Source of the DNA: Pontibacillus chungwhensis
GTDB taxonomy: Bacteria; Bacillota; Bacilli; Bacillales; BH030062
Assembly: GCF_030166655.1 (NCBI RefSeq)
Contig: NZ_CP126446.1
Coordinates: forward strand, 62,001-126,000
DNA: 64,000 bases
Direction: 5' to 3'
Shown here: piece by piece, positions 56,921 to 64,000 of the stretch
Layout of the letters: every line of letters begins with the position of its first letter
Position numbering within the stretch: the stretch's first letter is position 1
Notes under the pieces: generated by a model
Seen by the model: only the letters and a program-made list of their open reading frames with translations
Told to the model about the DNA's origin: nothing
The model's database searches: none
Position numbers and translations under genes: made by a program

Positions 56921-58390
56921 ATGACAAATGAAATTCGTGTGCGTTATGCGCCAAGCCCAACCGGTCATCTACATATCGGAAATGCGCGTACAGCACTTTT
57001 TAATTATTTATATGCACGCCATCTAGGTGGTAAATTTATTATTCGTATTGAAGATACGGATGAGAAGCGTAACGTAGCTGGTGGGGAACAAAGCCAGATG
57101 CAATACTTAAAATGGCTTGGGATCGACTGGGACGAGAGTGTTGATGTTGGCGGCGAGTATGGACCATACCGCCAAATGGAACGCCTTGACCTTTATCAAA
57201 AATATATTGATGAACTATTAGACCGTAATCTTGCGTATAAATGTTATATGACAGAAGAAGAATTAGAAGCAGAGCGTGAAGGGCAGCGTGAACGAGGAGA
57301 GGTTCCGATGTATTCGGGAGCTCACCGTGATCTGACAGAAGATCAAATAAAACAGTTCGAAGCAGAAGGTCGTCAACCTAGTATTCGTATTCGCGTACCT
57401 GAAGGTGTAACCTACAAGTGGAATGACCTTGTTCGCGGTGAAATCACATTTGATTCTAGTGATTTCGGTGATTGGGTTATTGCTAAGAAAAATGGAACAC
57501 CAACGTATAATTTTGCTGTGGCTGTGGATGATTATCTTATGAAGATCACAGACGTTTTACGCGGTGAGGAGCACATTTCCAATACGCCAAAACAAATGAT
57601 GGTGTACGATGCACTTGGTTGGGAAGCACCGCGCTTTGGCCACATGGCATTAATTCTAAATGAGCAACGCAAGAAGCTAAGTAAACGCGACGAGCATATC
57701 CTTCAGTTTATTGGTCAGTATGAACAACTTGGTTATCTGCCTGAGTCGTTATTTAACTTTATTACCCTTCTTGGCTGGTCTCCTGTTGGGGAAGAAGAGA
57801 TCTTCACATCAGACCAATTAATTGAAATCTTTGATTCAAATCGCTTATCCTCTTCGCCGGCAGTGTTTGATCCTCAAAAGTTAAAATGGATCAACAATCA
57901 ATACATTAAAGCGGCTGATCTAGATCGTGTTGTGGAGTTAGCTCTTCCTCACCTAGTTGAAGCAGGTCGCCTGCCAGAAGATATGAACGATGAACAGCGT
58001 ACTTGGGCTCGTGAATTGATCGCTCTTTATCAAGAGCAACTCAATTATTCAGCTGAGATTGTTGAACTTACTGAATTATTCTTTAAAGAAGAAATTGATT
58101 ATGATGAAGAAGCAATGGCTGTTCTTAAAGAGGAGCAAGTACCAGAGGTGCTAGAAACGTATAGTCAAAAGCTAGATGACTTAGAGGCCTTTGAACCTGA
58201 TGCGATTAAAAAAGCCGTAAAAGCTGTCCAAAAAGAAACAGGGCACAAAGGAAAAAAACTATTCATGCCTATTCGTGTAGCGACTACTGGCCAGACTCAT
58301 GGTCCAGAGTTACCAAATGCGATTCATTTGTTAGGGAAAGACACGGTTCAGAAACGACTAAAAAATGCCGTTGAGCAGCTTCAGGCATAG
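56921..58390 (+). CDS. gltX: Glutamyl-tRNA synthetase
   Basis: GltX charges tRNA-Glu, and in most Bacillus relatives also tRNA-Gln for later amidation. The 489-residue class I enzyme has the HIGH-type motif [15 protein letters not shown], the KMSKS-type motif [13 protein letters not shown] and a C-terminal helical anticodon-binding domain with [14 protein letters not shown]. The ATG follows AGAAAGAAGGG. A perfect 14-bp palindrome sits 54 nt upstream. No strong terminator lies before the T-box leader. Confidence 0.97.
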   Translation: MTNEIRVRYAPSPTGHLHIGNARTALFNYLYARHLGGKFIIRIEDTDEKRNVAGGEQSQMQYLKWLGIDWDESVDVGGEYGPYRQMERLDLYQKYIDELLDRNLAYKCYMTEEELEAEREGQRERGEVPMYSGAHRDLTEDQIKQFEAEGRQPSIRIRVPEGVTYKWNDLVRGEITFDSSDFGDWVIAKKNGTPTYNFAVAVDDYLMKITDVLRGEEHISNTPKQMMVYDALGWEAPRFGHMALILNEQRKKLSKRDEHILQFIGQYEQLGYLPESLFNFITLLGWSPVGEEEIFTSDQLIEIFDSNRLSSSPAVFDPQKLKWINNQYIKAADLDRVVELALPHLVEAGRLPEDMNDEQRTWARELIALYQEQLNYSAEIVELTELFFKEEIDYDEEAMAVLKEEQVPEVLETYSQKLDDLEAFEPDAIKKAVKAVQKETGHKGKKLFMPIRVATTGQTHGPELPNAIHLLGKDTVQKRLKNAVEQLQA

Positions 58391-58393
58391 AAA

Positions 58394-58422
58394 TTCACAT
58401 TTTTCGTGAAATGTAATATAGT
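58394..58422 (+). promoter_or_regulatory. Candidate promoter of the cysE operon
   Basis: TTCACA (58394-58399) and TATAGT (58417-58422) are 17 nt apart, right before the T-box leader. Confidence 0.5.
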
Positions 58423-58434
58423 AGCATTAATAAC

Positions 58435-58678
58435 CTAGAACGTTGAAGAGGAGAAGTAAAAGGGTCGCTTCTTTTAGCAGAGACAATCACCCCGGCTGAA
58501 AGTGGTTGAAGGAGCTCTTTTGAAATGCACCTCTGAGTCTCATGTTGAATTGTAGTAAATATGAGCGGTACTCTCCCGTTATGAGAGGCGAGTTGGAGAT
58601 AATGTTGTATTATCTCAAACAGAGTGGAACCGCGCAAAAAGCGTCTCTGTGTTTTAAAGCACAGAGGCGCTTTTTTTC
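58435..58678 (+). ncRNA. T-box riboswitch for tRNA-Cys
   Basis: The leader has a long stem I, the T-box sequence AGAGTGGAACCGCG (58621-58634) that pairs with an uncharged tRNA 3' end, and a terminator stem GCGTCTCTGTG/CACAGAGGCGC followed by seven T. TGC at 58526-58528 in the context GAAATGCACC is the likely specifier codon, meaning cysteine. This fits the downstream cysE and cysS genes. Confidence 0.92.
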
Positions 58679-58743
58679 TGTCTCGCATAAAGGTTTGCCG
58701 TTTGTTCACCTTATGCTCATGATGAAGTATTGGAGGGATATGA

Positions 58744-59415
58744 ATGGGGCTATTCCAGATGCTCAAGGAAGATGTTGATGTTGTATTTGATCAGGATCCG
58801 GCAGCCAGAAGTCGTTTCGAAGTCATTCTAACTTACTCAGGACTGCATGCAATATGGGGACATCGTCTTGCTCATGCCTGTTATATAAAGAAATTTTTCT
58901 TCTTAGCACGAGTGATTTCACAATTGAGTCGTTTTTTCACAGGGATTGAGATTCACCCAGGTGCCCAAATTGGCCGTCGCTTTTTCATTGATCACGGCAT
59001 GGGCGTAGTCATTGGAGAAACGTGTGAAATCGGAGATAATGTGACCCTATTCCAAGGGGTTACATTAGGTGGTACCGGAAAAGAAAAAGGCAAGCGACAC
59101 CCAACTCTTAAAGATCACGCCCTTGTCGCTACAGGAGCTAAAGTTCTTGGTTCCATCACCATCGGGGAAAACTCAAAAGTGGGAGCAGGTTCGGTGGTAT
59201 TAAACGATGTACCTGATAATTCTACTGTGGTTGGTATACCAGGGACGATTGTAATTCGTGACGGGAAGAAAGTGCGAAAAGATTTAGATCACCATAAGAT
59301 GCCTGACCCCGTGGCTGACCGATTTGAAAAGATGGATGAAGAAATTACCCGATTACAAAAACAAATAGAAGATATGAAACAAGGAGTGAAACATGATGGG
59401 GATTCAGATCTATAA
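58744..59415 (+). CDS. cysE: Serine O-acetyltransferase
   Basis: CysE acetylates serine, the step before CysK. The 223-residue protein has an N-terminal helical domain and a left-handed beta-helix with hexapeptide repeats and the active-site segment [20 protein letters not shown] and [16 protein letters not shown]. The ATG follows GGAGGG. Its end overlaps the cysS start by 20 bases. Control is by the Cys T-box upstream. The length is normal for the Firmicute form. Confidence 0.97.
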   Translation: MGLFQMLKEDVDVVFDQDPAARSRFEVILTYSGLHAIWGHRLAHACYIKKFFFLARVISQLSRFFTGIEIHPGAQIGRRFFIDHGMGVVIGETCEIGDNVTLFQGVTLGGTGKEKGKRHPTLKDHALVATGAKVLGSITIGENSKVGAGSVVLNDVPDNSTVVGIPGTIVIRDGKKVRKDLDHHKMPDPVADRFEKMDEEITRLQKQIEDMKQGVKHDGDSDL

Positions 59416-60796
59416 TACCCTTACACGTCAGAAAGAAGCGTTCAAACCGATTGAAGAAGGAAAGGTCAGCATGTATGTATGTGGCCCAACGGTTTACAAT
59501 TACATTCATATTGGAAATGCGCGCCCTGCAATTGTGTTTGATACGGTCCGTAAGTATTTTCAGTACCAAAATTATGACGTTCAATACGTATTGAATTTCA
59601 CGGATGTAGATGACAAGTTAATTAAAGCAGCCAATGAATTAGGCTCTGAAGTTCCTGAGATTGCAGAGCGATTTATCGAAGCGTATAAGGAAGATGTTGG
59701 GGCCTTTGGTGTGGAAGAAGCGGTTCATCATCCGCGTGTAACAGAGAATATGTCTGAAATTATTGAGTTTATCAACACGCTGGTTGAGAAAGGTCATGCT
59801 TATGAATCAGGTGGAGATGTTTATTTCCGAACTCGTTCCTTTGATTCTTACGGAAAACTTTCACAGCAATCAATAGATGAGCTTCGAACTGGAGCCCGTA
59901 TTGAAGTGGGAGAGAAGAAGGAAGACCCGCTCGATTTCACACTTTGGAAGACAACGAAAGATGGCGAAATTGCTTGGGACAGTCCTTGGGGTGAAGGGCG
60001 ACCTGGCTGGCATATTGAATGCTCGGCTATGGCGAAGAAATACCTTGGCGATACGATTGATATCCATGCAGGGGGACAGGACTTAACCTTCCCTCACCAT
60101 GAAAATGAAATTGCTCAATCTGAAGCTTTAAACGAAAAGCAGTTTGCAAACTACTGGATGCATAATGGCTACATTAAGATTGAAAACGAAAAGATGTCCA
60201 AATCACTCGGGAATTTCGTTCTCGTTCATGACATTATCAAACACCATGACCCGCAAGTGATCCGCTTCTTTATGCTAAGCGTTCATTACCGTCATCCGAT
60301 TAACTTTAGTGAGGCCCTTCTTGAAGGGGCAAAGAATAGCCTGGACCGGATTAAAAATGCTTATGAAAACCTTGAACACCGTAAACAATCCAGCACGGAT
60401 CAAACAGATAACGATACGGAGTGGCTTGAGAAGACAGAAGGGTATAAAGAAACATTTATCAAGGAAATGGATGATGATTTCAATACGGCAAACGCCATTT
60501 CTGTTCTGTTTGACGTAACAAAGGATGCGAACGTTTACCTGCAATCATCCCATACTTCTGAAAAAGTGATTTCAGCCTTTCAGCATACACTCACTGAATT
60601 AGCGGGCGTATTAGGAATCCGTGTTGCTACAGAAGATGAACTTCTTGATGAAGAAATCGATGCTTTAATTCAAGAACGAATTGATGCCCGGAAGAATCGT
60701 GATTTCCAACGAGCGGATGAAATTCGAGACAATCTGAAAGAACAAGGGATCTTTTTAGAAGATACGCCTCAAGGAACCAGATGGAAGAGAGGTTAA
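59396..60796 (+). CDS. cysS: Cysteinyl-tRNA synthetase
   Basis: CysS charges tRNA-Cys. The 466-residue class I enzyme has the zinc/HIGH region [40 protein letters not shown] and the KMSKS loop [11 protein letters not shown]. The ATG at 59396 is preferred over 59393 by its seven-base spacing from AAGGAGTG. It lies in the cysE-cysS-mrnC-rlmB-rae1 operon with tight spacing. Confidence 0.97.
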   Translation: MGIQIYNTLTRQKEAFKPIEEGKVSMYVCGPTVYNYIHIGNARPAIVFDTVRKYFQYQNYDVQYVLNFTDVDDKLIKAANELGSEVPEIAERFIEAYKEDVGAFGVEEAVHHPRVTENMSEIIEFINTLVEKGHAYESGGDVYFRTRSFDSYGKLSQQSIDELRTGARIEVGEKKEDPLDFTLWKTTKDGEIAWDSPWGEGRPGWHIECSAMAKKYLGDTIDIHAGGQDLTFPHHENEIAQSEALNEKQFANYWMHNGYIKIENEKMSKSLGNFVLVHDIIKHHDPQVIRFFMLSVHYRHPINFSEALLEGAKNSLDRIKNAYENLEHRKQSSTDQTDNDTEWLEKTEGYKETFIKEMDDDFNTANAISVLFDVTKDANVYLQSSHTSEKVISAFQHTLTELAGVLGIRVATEDELLDEEIDALIQERIDARKNRDFQRADEIRDNLKEQGIFLEDTPQGTRWKRG

Positions 60797-60797
60797 T

Positions 60798-61211
60798 ATG
60801 AACCAGCAAGAAGTCGATGTAAGACAATTGAAAAGCTTAACCCTCGCCTATATGGGAGATGTCGTGTACGAACAATTTGTCAGGGAACATCTGATCAGGA
60901 GCGGAAGCGTTAAACCGCAGCAGCTGCACCAAGCTGCGGTGCGCTTCGTTTCTGCTAAATCCCAATCCGCTGTTATTCGTACCTGGCTCGATGGTGACTT
61001 ATTGACAGAAGCGGAAGAAGCTGTTGTGAGAAGAGGGCGAAACGCCAAGGGTGGCTCCACGCCAAAGAATACAGATGTACAAACCTATCGATACAGCACA
61101 GCTTTTGAAGCTCTGTTAGGATATTTGTATTTCTTAAATCAGAATGACCGCTTGGTCGAATTAGTAACACTAGCTATACAACATGTAGAAGAAAGGAGCG
61201 CGACAACATGA
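60798..61211 (+). CDS. mrnC: Mini-ribonuclease III
   Basis: Mini-III is an RNase III-like dimer without a double-strand RNA-binding domain that matures 23S rRNA from its precursor stem. The 137-residue protein has the catalytic region LAYMGDVVYEQFVREHLI and the C-terminal TAFEALLGYLYFL with a conserved acidic residue. Its likely substrates, the 23S stems at 36743-39800 and 42646-45820, are in this window. It overlaps rlmB by four bases (ATGA). Confidence 0.95.
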   Translation: MNQQEVDVRQLKSLTLAYMGDVVYEQFVREHLIRSGSVKPQQLHQAAVRFVSAKSQSAVIRTWLDGDLLTEAEEAVVRRGRNAKGGSTPKNTDVQTYRYSTAFEALLGYLYFLNQNDRLVELVTLAIQHVEERSATT

Positions 61212-61951
61212 AAGAAGAGTGGATTATTGGGAAGAATGCCGTGTCTGAGGCTCTTAAATCGGGCAGGTCCATTAATAAAGTCATGGTTTCCGATCAACTC
61301 CAACATAAAGCAACTCAGAACCTCCAAAAGATTGCTAAGGAGAACGGTGTTCAAGTTCAAAAAGTTCCAAAGAAGAAGCTTGATCAACTCGTAGATGGCA
61401 GCCATCAGGGGGTTATTGCTTCCGTTGCTGCATATGACTACAGCGAGCTAGATGACTTATTTGAACACGCCAGAAGAAAAGGAGAAGCTCCCTTTTTCTT
61501 AATTCTAGATGAAATAGAAGACCCCCATAACCTTGGTTCCATCCTTCGCACAGCCGATGCTTCAGGCGTACACGGAGTGATCATTCCTAAAAGAAGATCG
61601 GTAGGGTTAACCGCGACTGTAGCGAAAACGTCTACTGGAGCCATTGAATATATCCCTGTCGTTCGTGTAACCAATTTAGCTCGTACCATAGAAGATTTAA
61701 AGAAAGAACACGTGTGGGTGGTAGGTACAGACGCTAAAGGAGAAGAAGACTACCGTGAACTAAAAGGGGACATGCCTGTCGCGCTTGTCATTGGAAGTGA
61801 AGGAAAAGGCATTAGCCGTTTAGTAAAAGAAAAGTGCGATTGGTCCGTTCGTCTGCCAATGGTAGGTCACGTTACATCCCTTAATGCTTCCGTTTCCGCT
61901 AGTTTACTCATGTATGAAATCCACAGAAAACGCCACCCATTGGGTGAGTAA
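61208..61951 (+). CDS. rlmB: 23S rRNA (guanosine-2'-O-)-methyltransferase RlmB-like
   Basis: The 247-residue SpoU-family protein has an N-terminal substrate-binding domain (WIIGKNAVSEALKSGR) and a C-terminal trefoil-knot SAM domain with LDEIEDPHNLGSILRTADAS, VIGSEGKGISRLV and LNASVSASLLMYE. RlmB methylates G2251 in Escherichia coli 23S; the exact Bacillus target is inferred. It is located between mrnC and rae1, all acting on ribosomes or rRNA. Confidence 0.94.
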   Translation: MKEEWIIGKNAVSEALKSGRSINKVMVSDQLQHKATQNLQKIAKENGVQVQKVPKKKLDQLVDGSHQGVIASVAAYDYSELDDLFEHARRKGEAPFFLILDEIEDPHNLGSILRTADASGVHGVIIPKRRSVGLTATVAKTSTGAIEYIPVVRVTNLARTIEDLKKEHVWVVGTDAKGEEDYRELKGDMPVALVIGSEGKGISRLVKEKCDWSVRLPMVGHVTSLNASVSASLLMYEIHRKRHPLGE

Positions 61952-61953
61952 TA

Positions 61954-62463
61954 ATGGAAGTTCTCATTGTAGATGGATATAACATTATCGGGGCTTGGCC
62001 AGAGCTTCAATCTCTGAAAGATTATGATCTCGGCCAAGCCCGTGATCTATTAATTGAAAGAATGGCGGAATACCGAGCTTTTTCTAAGAACCGGGTTATC
62101 GTTGTATTTGATGCCTATTATGTACAGGGAATCGAGAAAAAACGAAAAAATTACGATGTAGAAATTGTGTTCACCAGAGAAAATGAAACAGCAGACGAAC
62201 GGATAGAAAAGCTCGTTCAGGAAGTTAAAAATATTCGGACCCAAGTATATGTAGCAACATCGGATTACACAGAGCAGCGTACGATCTTTGCGCAAGGGGC
62301 TTTAAGGCTCTCAGCCAGAGAGCTCCACATCGAAATGAAAAATATAGAAAAAGAAATCCAAAACGAAGTGAAGTCTTACAATCAGGTTCAAAACAAGTCT
62401 AAAATACCGATAAAAAAGGAAGTATTAGATGTGTTTGAAAAGTGGCGCCGAGGTGAAAAGTAA
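61954..62463 (+). CDS. rae1: Ribosome-dependent endoribonuclease Rae1 (YacP)
   Basis: Rae1 cleaves mRNA in the ribosomal A site in Bacillus subtilis. The 169-residue protein has a NYN/PIN-like fold with the N-terminal acidic motif VLIVDGYNIIGAWPEL, VIVVFDAYYVQG and the late ATSDYTEQ motif. It is the last gene of the cysE operon, two bases after rlmB. No terminator is obvious before the sigH promoter. Confidence 0.93.
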   Translation: MEVLIVDGYNIIGAWPELQSLKDYDLGQARDLLIERMAEYRAFSKNRVIVVFDAYYVQGIEKKRKNYDVEIVFTRENETADERIEKLVQEVKNIRTQVYVATSDYTEQRTIFAQGALRLSARELHIEMKNIEKEIQNEVKSYNQVQNKSKIPIKKEVLDVFEKWRRGEK

Positions 62464-62475
62464 TGCCAGCTTATG

Positions 62476-62505
62476 TTGACGCTTTTGAAACGCTTACTGT
62501 ATAAT
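62476..62505 (+). promoter_or_regulatory. Sigma-A promoter of sigH
   Basis: TTGACG (62476-62481) and a consensus TATAAT (62500-62505) are 18 nt apart. In Bacillus subtilis this promoter is AbrB-repressed; no operator could be called here. Confidence 0.8.
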
Positions 62506-62548
62506 ATTTCTATATATCGAGTGAAGTACGGTCGGGGGGAATCCTTAC

Positions 62549-63205
62549 GTGATCATCGGACAAGTGGAGAAGGACATCAAGAATTTGGATTTTGAACAAT
62601 TGTCAGACGAGGATGTCGTTGTTTTTGTGCATGAAGGAGATAGTCGAGCTTTAGAACATTTGATTAACAAGTATAAAAATTTTGTACGTGCTAAAGCCCG
62701 CACCTATTTTTTAATTGGCGCAGATCGAGAAGATATTGTGCAAGAAGGGATGATCGGGTTGTATAAAGCAATTCGTGATTACCAGGAGGACAAGCTTTCT
62801 TCGTTTAAAGCCTTCGCAGAACTTTGTGTAACTCGCCAAATTATTACTGCTATCAAAACTGCCACTAGACAGAAGCATATTCCGCTTAATTCTTATGTTT
62901 CTTTAGATAAGCCTATCTATGATGAAGAGTCCGATCGAACATTATTGGACGTAATTGCCGGTGCGAAAGCTTTAGATCCCGAGGAACTGATCATTAATCA
63001 AGAGCGATTTGGGGATATGGAGTATAAAATGTCAGAATTGTTAAGTGATTTAGAAAGAAAGGTTCTGAGTTTATACTTGGACGGGAGATCCTATCAGGAG
63101 ATCTCGGTAGATTTAAACCGCCATGTGAAGTCTATCGATAACGCATTACAACGGGTGAAGCGAAAGCTTGAGCGGTACTTGGAAATCAGTGAAATTACGC
63201 TCTAG
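62549..63205 (+). CDS. sigH: RNA polymerase sigma factor SigH
   Basis: Sigma-H drives early stationary-phase and sporulation genes, including spoVG whose sigma-H promoter is in this window. The 218-residue sigma-70 family protein has region 2 (RAKARTYFLIGADREDIVQE, GMIGLYKAIRDY) and region 4 helix-turn-helix (LYLDGRSYQEISVDLNRHVK). The GTG start follows a GGGGGGA site. Length equals that of Bacillus subtilis sigma-H. Confidence 0.97.
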   Translation: MIIGQVEKDIKNLDFEQLSDEDVVVFVHEGDSRALEHLINKYKNFVRAKARTYFLIGADREDIVQEGMIGLYKAIRDYQEDKLSSFKAFAELCVTRQIITAIKTATRQKHIPLNSYVSLDKPIYDEESDRTLLDVIAGAKALDPEELIINQERFGDMEYKMSELLSDLERKVLSLYLDGRSYQEISVDLNRHVKSIDNALQRVKRKLERYLEISEITL

Positions 63206-63212
63206 CGCTACG

Positions 63213-63241
63213 TTGACAGCCTTATAATCCCATGGTACATT
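63213..63241 (+). promoter_or_regulatory. Sigma-A promoter of rpmG-secE
   Basis: A consensus TTGACA (63213-63218) and TACATT (63236-63241) are 17 nt apart; TGG directly before the -10 makes it an extended -10 promoter. Confidence 0.8.
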
Positions 63242-63280
63242 AATGGAAGTGACTAAAACCCTGGAATGGGGCGGAGAAAA

Positions 63281-63430
63281 ATGCGAAAAAAGGTAGTCTT
63301 AGCGTGTGTTGAATGTGCAAGTCGTAACTACTCAACCAATAAGAACTCGAGCATCAATTCAGAACGACTTGAAGCACGAAAGTATTGTAAGAATTGCGGC
63401 AAACACACCCTGCACCGGGAGACAAAATAA
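63281..63430 (+). CDS. rpmG: 50S ribosomal protein L33
   Basis: The 49-residue protein begins [20 protein letters not shown] and has two pairs, CVEC and CKNC, forming a zinc ribbon, so it is the zinc-binding (C+) form of L33. It starts at an ATG after GCGGAG. It lies between sigH and secE as in Bacillus subtilis. Confidence 0.95.
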   Translation: MRKKVVLACVECASRNYSTNKNSSINSERLEARKYCKNCGKHTLHRETK

Positions 63431-63468
63431 CGAGGAAGCCTTACGGGTGAAAGTTTGGGGGTACTAGC

Positions 63469-63642
63469 ATGTTCAAGTTTTTCAAAAACGTTTCTCGAGA
63501 AATGCAAAAAGTCAGTTGGCCTAAAGGGAAAGAACTTTCTAAATACACTGTAACGGTTATTTCTACCGTGGCTTTTGTTGCTGTCTTCTTTGCAGTAGTA
63601 GACTTAGGGATTTCGTGGATTCTTGAATTGATTACCGAATAA
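63469..63642 (+). CDS. secE: Preprotein translocase subunit SecE
   Basis: SecE stabilises SecY in the Sec channel. The 57-residue single-span protein has the conserved amphipathic part [20 protein letters not shown] and one membrane helix at about 28-50. Firmicute SecE is typically this short. The ATG follows a G-rich stretch (TTGGGGG). It is co-transcribed with rpmG. Confidence 0.95.
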   Translation: MFKFFKNVSREMQKVSWPKGKELSKYTVTVISTVAFVAVFFAVVDLGISWILELITE

Positions 63643-63656
63643 AGCACTTATGTTTA

Positions 63657-63665
63657 TGTTATAAT
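63657..63665 (+). promoter_or_regulatory. Candidate extended -10 promoter before nusG
   Basis: TGTTATAAT is a perfect extended -10 motif; no good -35 is seen. It lies 15 nt after secE and upstream of the terminator at 63688. Confidence 0.45.
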
Positions 63666-63687
63666 GTTATTAATACGTTTCTTGCTC

Positions 63688-63713
63688 AAAAAACCCGTTT
63701 AACGGGTTTTTTC
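63688..63713 (+). terminator. Terminator or attenuator between secE and nusG
   Basis: AAAACCCGTT and AACGGGTTTT form a strong stem with a T run. It lies downstream of a possible promoter and upstream of nusG. Confidence 0.85.
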
Positions 63714-63777
63714 ATGTTGACCAAAAAACGAAACTTAATGATGAGGGAGGGAAGGGCAAACCGTTTGTCCTGAAACT

Positions 63778-64000
63778 ATGGAAAAAAGATGGTATGTTGT
63801 ACACACTTATTCTGGTTACGAGAATAAAGTGAAAACAAATTTAGAGAAACGTGTGGATTCTATGGGAATGGAAGATAAGATCTTCCGTGTAATTGTCCCT
63901 GAAGATGAAGAGACGGAAATTAAAAACGGTAAACGTAAGACCGTTAAAAAGAAAACTTTCCCTGGCTATGTGTTAGCGGAAATGGTTATGACGGATGATT
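63778..64000 (+). CDS. nusG: Transcription factor NusG (5' part)
   Basis: NusG modulates RNA polymerase pausing and, in Bacillus, promotes pausing through its N-terminal domain. The window ends after about 74 residues, which match the NGN domain start: [20 protein letters not shown] and [15 protein letters not shown]. No good ribosome binding site lies within 15 bases of the ATG; a GGGAGGG is about 28 bases upstream. The start is fixed by family similarity. Confidence 0.95.
   Translation, partial: MEKRWYVVHTYSGYENKVKTNLEKRVDSMGMEDKIFRVIVPEDEETEIKNGKRKTVKKKTFPGYVLAEMVMTDD

Noticed and set aside
58395-58778. Open frames on both strands before cysE
   Set aside because: They lie over the T-box riboswitch, whose motif and terminator explain the sequence.

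Overview
The window is a chromosomal segment of a spore-forming, low-to-moderate GC member of the Bacillaceae. Gene order follows the Bacillus subtilis origin-proximal region from sspF to nusG almost gene for gene. Sporulation genes (spoVG, fin, spoVT, yabP/yabQ, spoIIE, sigH) and the 16S sequence support this. A marine or halophilic genus near Halobacillus/Pontibacillus is only a guess. No phage, plasmid, IS element, transposase, CRISPR or defence cassette is visible.

Layout: 1-900 holds the end of sspF and a gene-free stretch of structured repeats. 936-8 kb holds ispE, purR, spoVG, glmU, prs, ctc, pth and fin. 7.7-18.3 kb holds mfd, spoVT, yabM-yabN-rqcP, yabP-yabQ-divIC, yabR and a LOV-STAS photoreceptor gene. 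Two tRNA genes on the minus strand (18.4-18.6 kb) precede spoIIE, yabS, yabT, tilS, hprT, ftsH, hslO, yacD, cysK, folP-folB-folK-yazB and lysS (to 34.4 kb). 34.4-46.0 kb is a double ribosomal RNA locus: three tandem promoter modules, 16S-23S-5S, nine tRNAs, then a second 16S-23S-5S and one terminator. 46-64 kb holds an mgtC-like gene, ctsR-mcsA-mcsB-clpC, radA-disA, yacL, a fused ispD-ispF frame, gltX, a Cys T-box with cysE-cysS-mrnC-rlmB-rae1, sigH, rpmG, secE and the start of nusG.

Promoters of several sigma classes are readable: sigma-H (spoVG), sigma-B-like (ctc), sigma-F (fin), sigma-G (spoVT), a 21-bp-spaced Spo0A-type promoter (spoIIE), and many sigma-A promoters. The genes serve translation and ribosome maturation, protein quality control (ClpC/McsAB/CtsR, FtsH, HslO, RqcP), cysteine, folate and isoprenoid synthesis, and entry into sporulation.

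The strongest unusual signal is a family of about 120-nt palindromic elements. Three copies and a remnant lie in tandem before ispE. A fourth copy, inverted, sits in the 23S-5S spacer of the second rRNA operon, inside the arms of the 23S processing stem. All four copies use different but complementary outer-stem sequences, which is covariation supporting a conserved fold. Other points are the IspD-IspF fusion with a retained internal ribosome binding site, the permuted order of VWA motifs in YabS, and the absence of ridA, coaX, pabBAC and dusB from their usual places.
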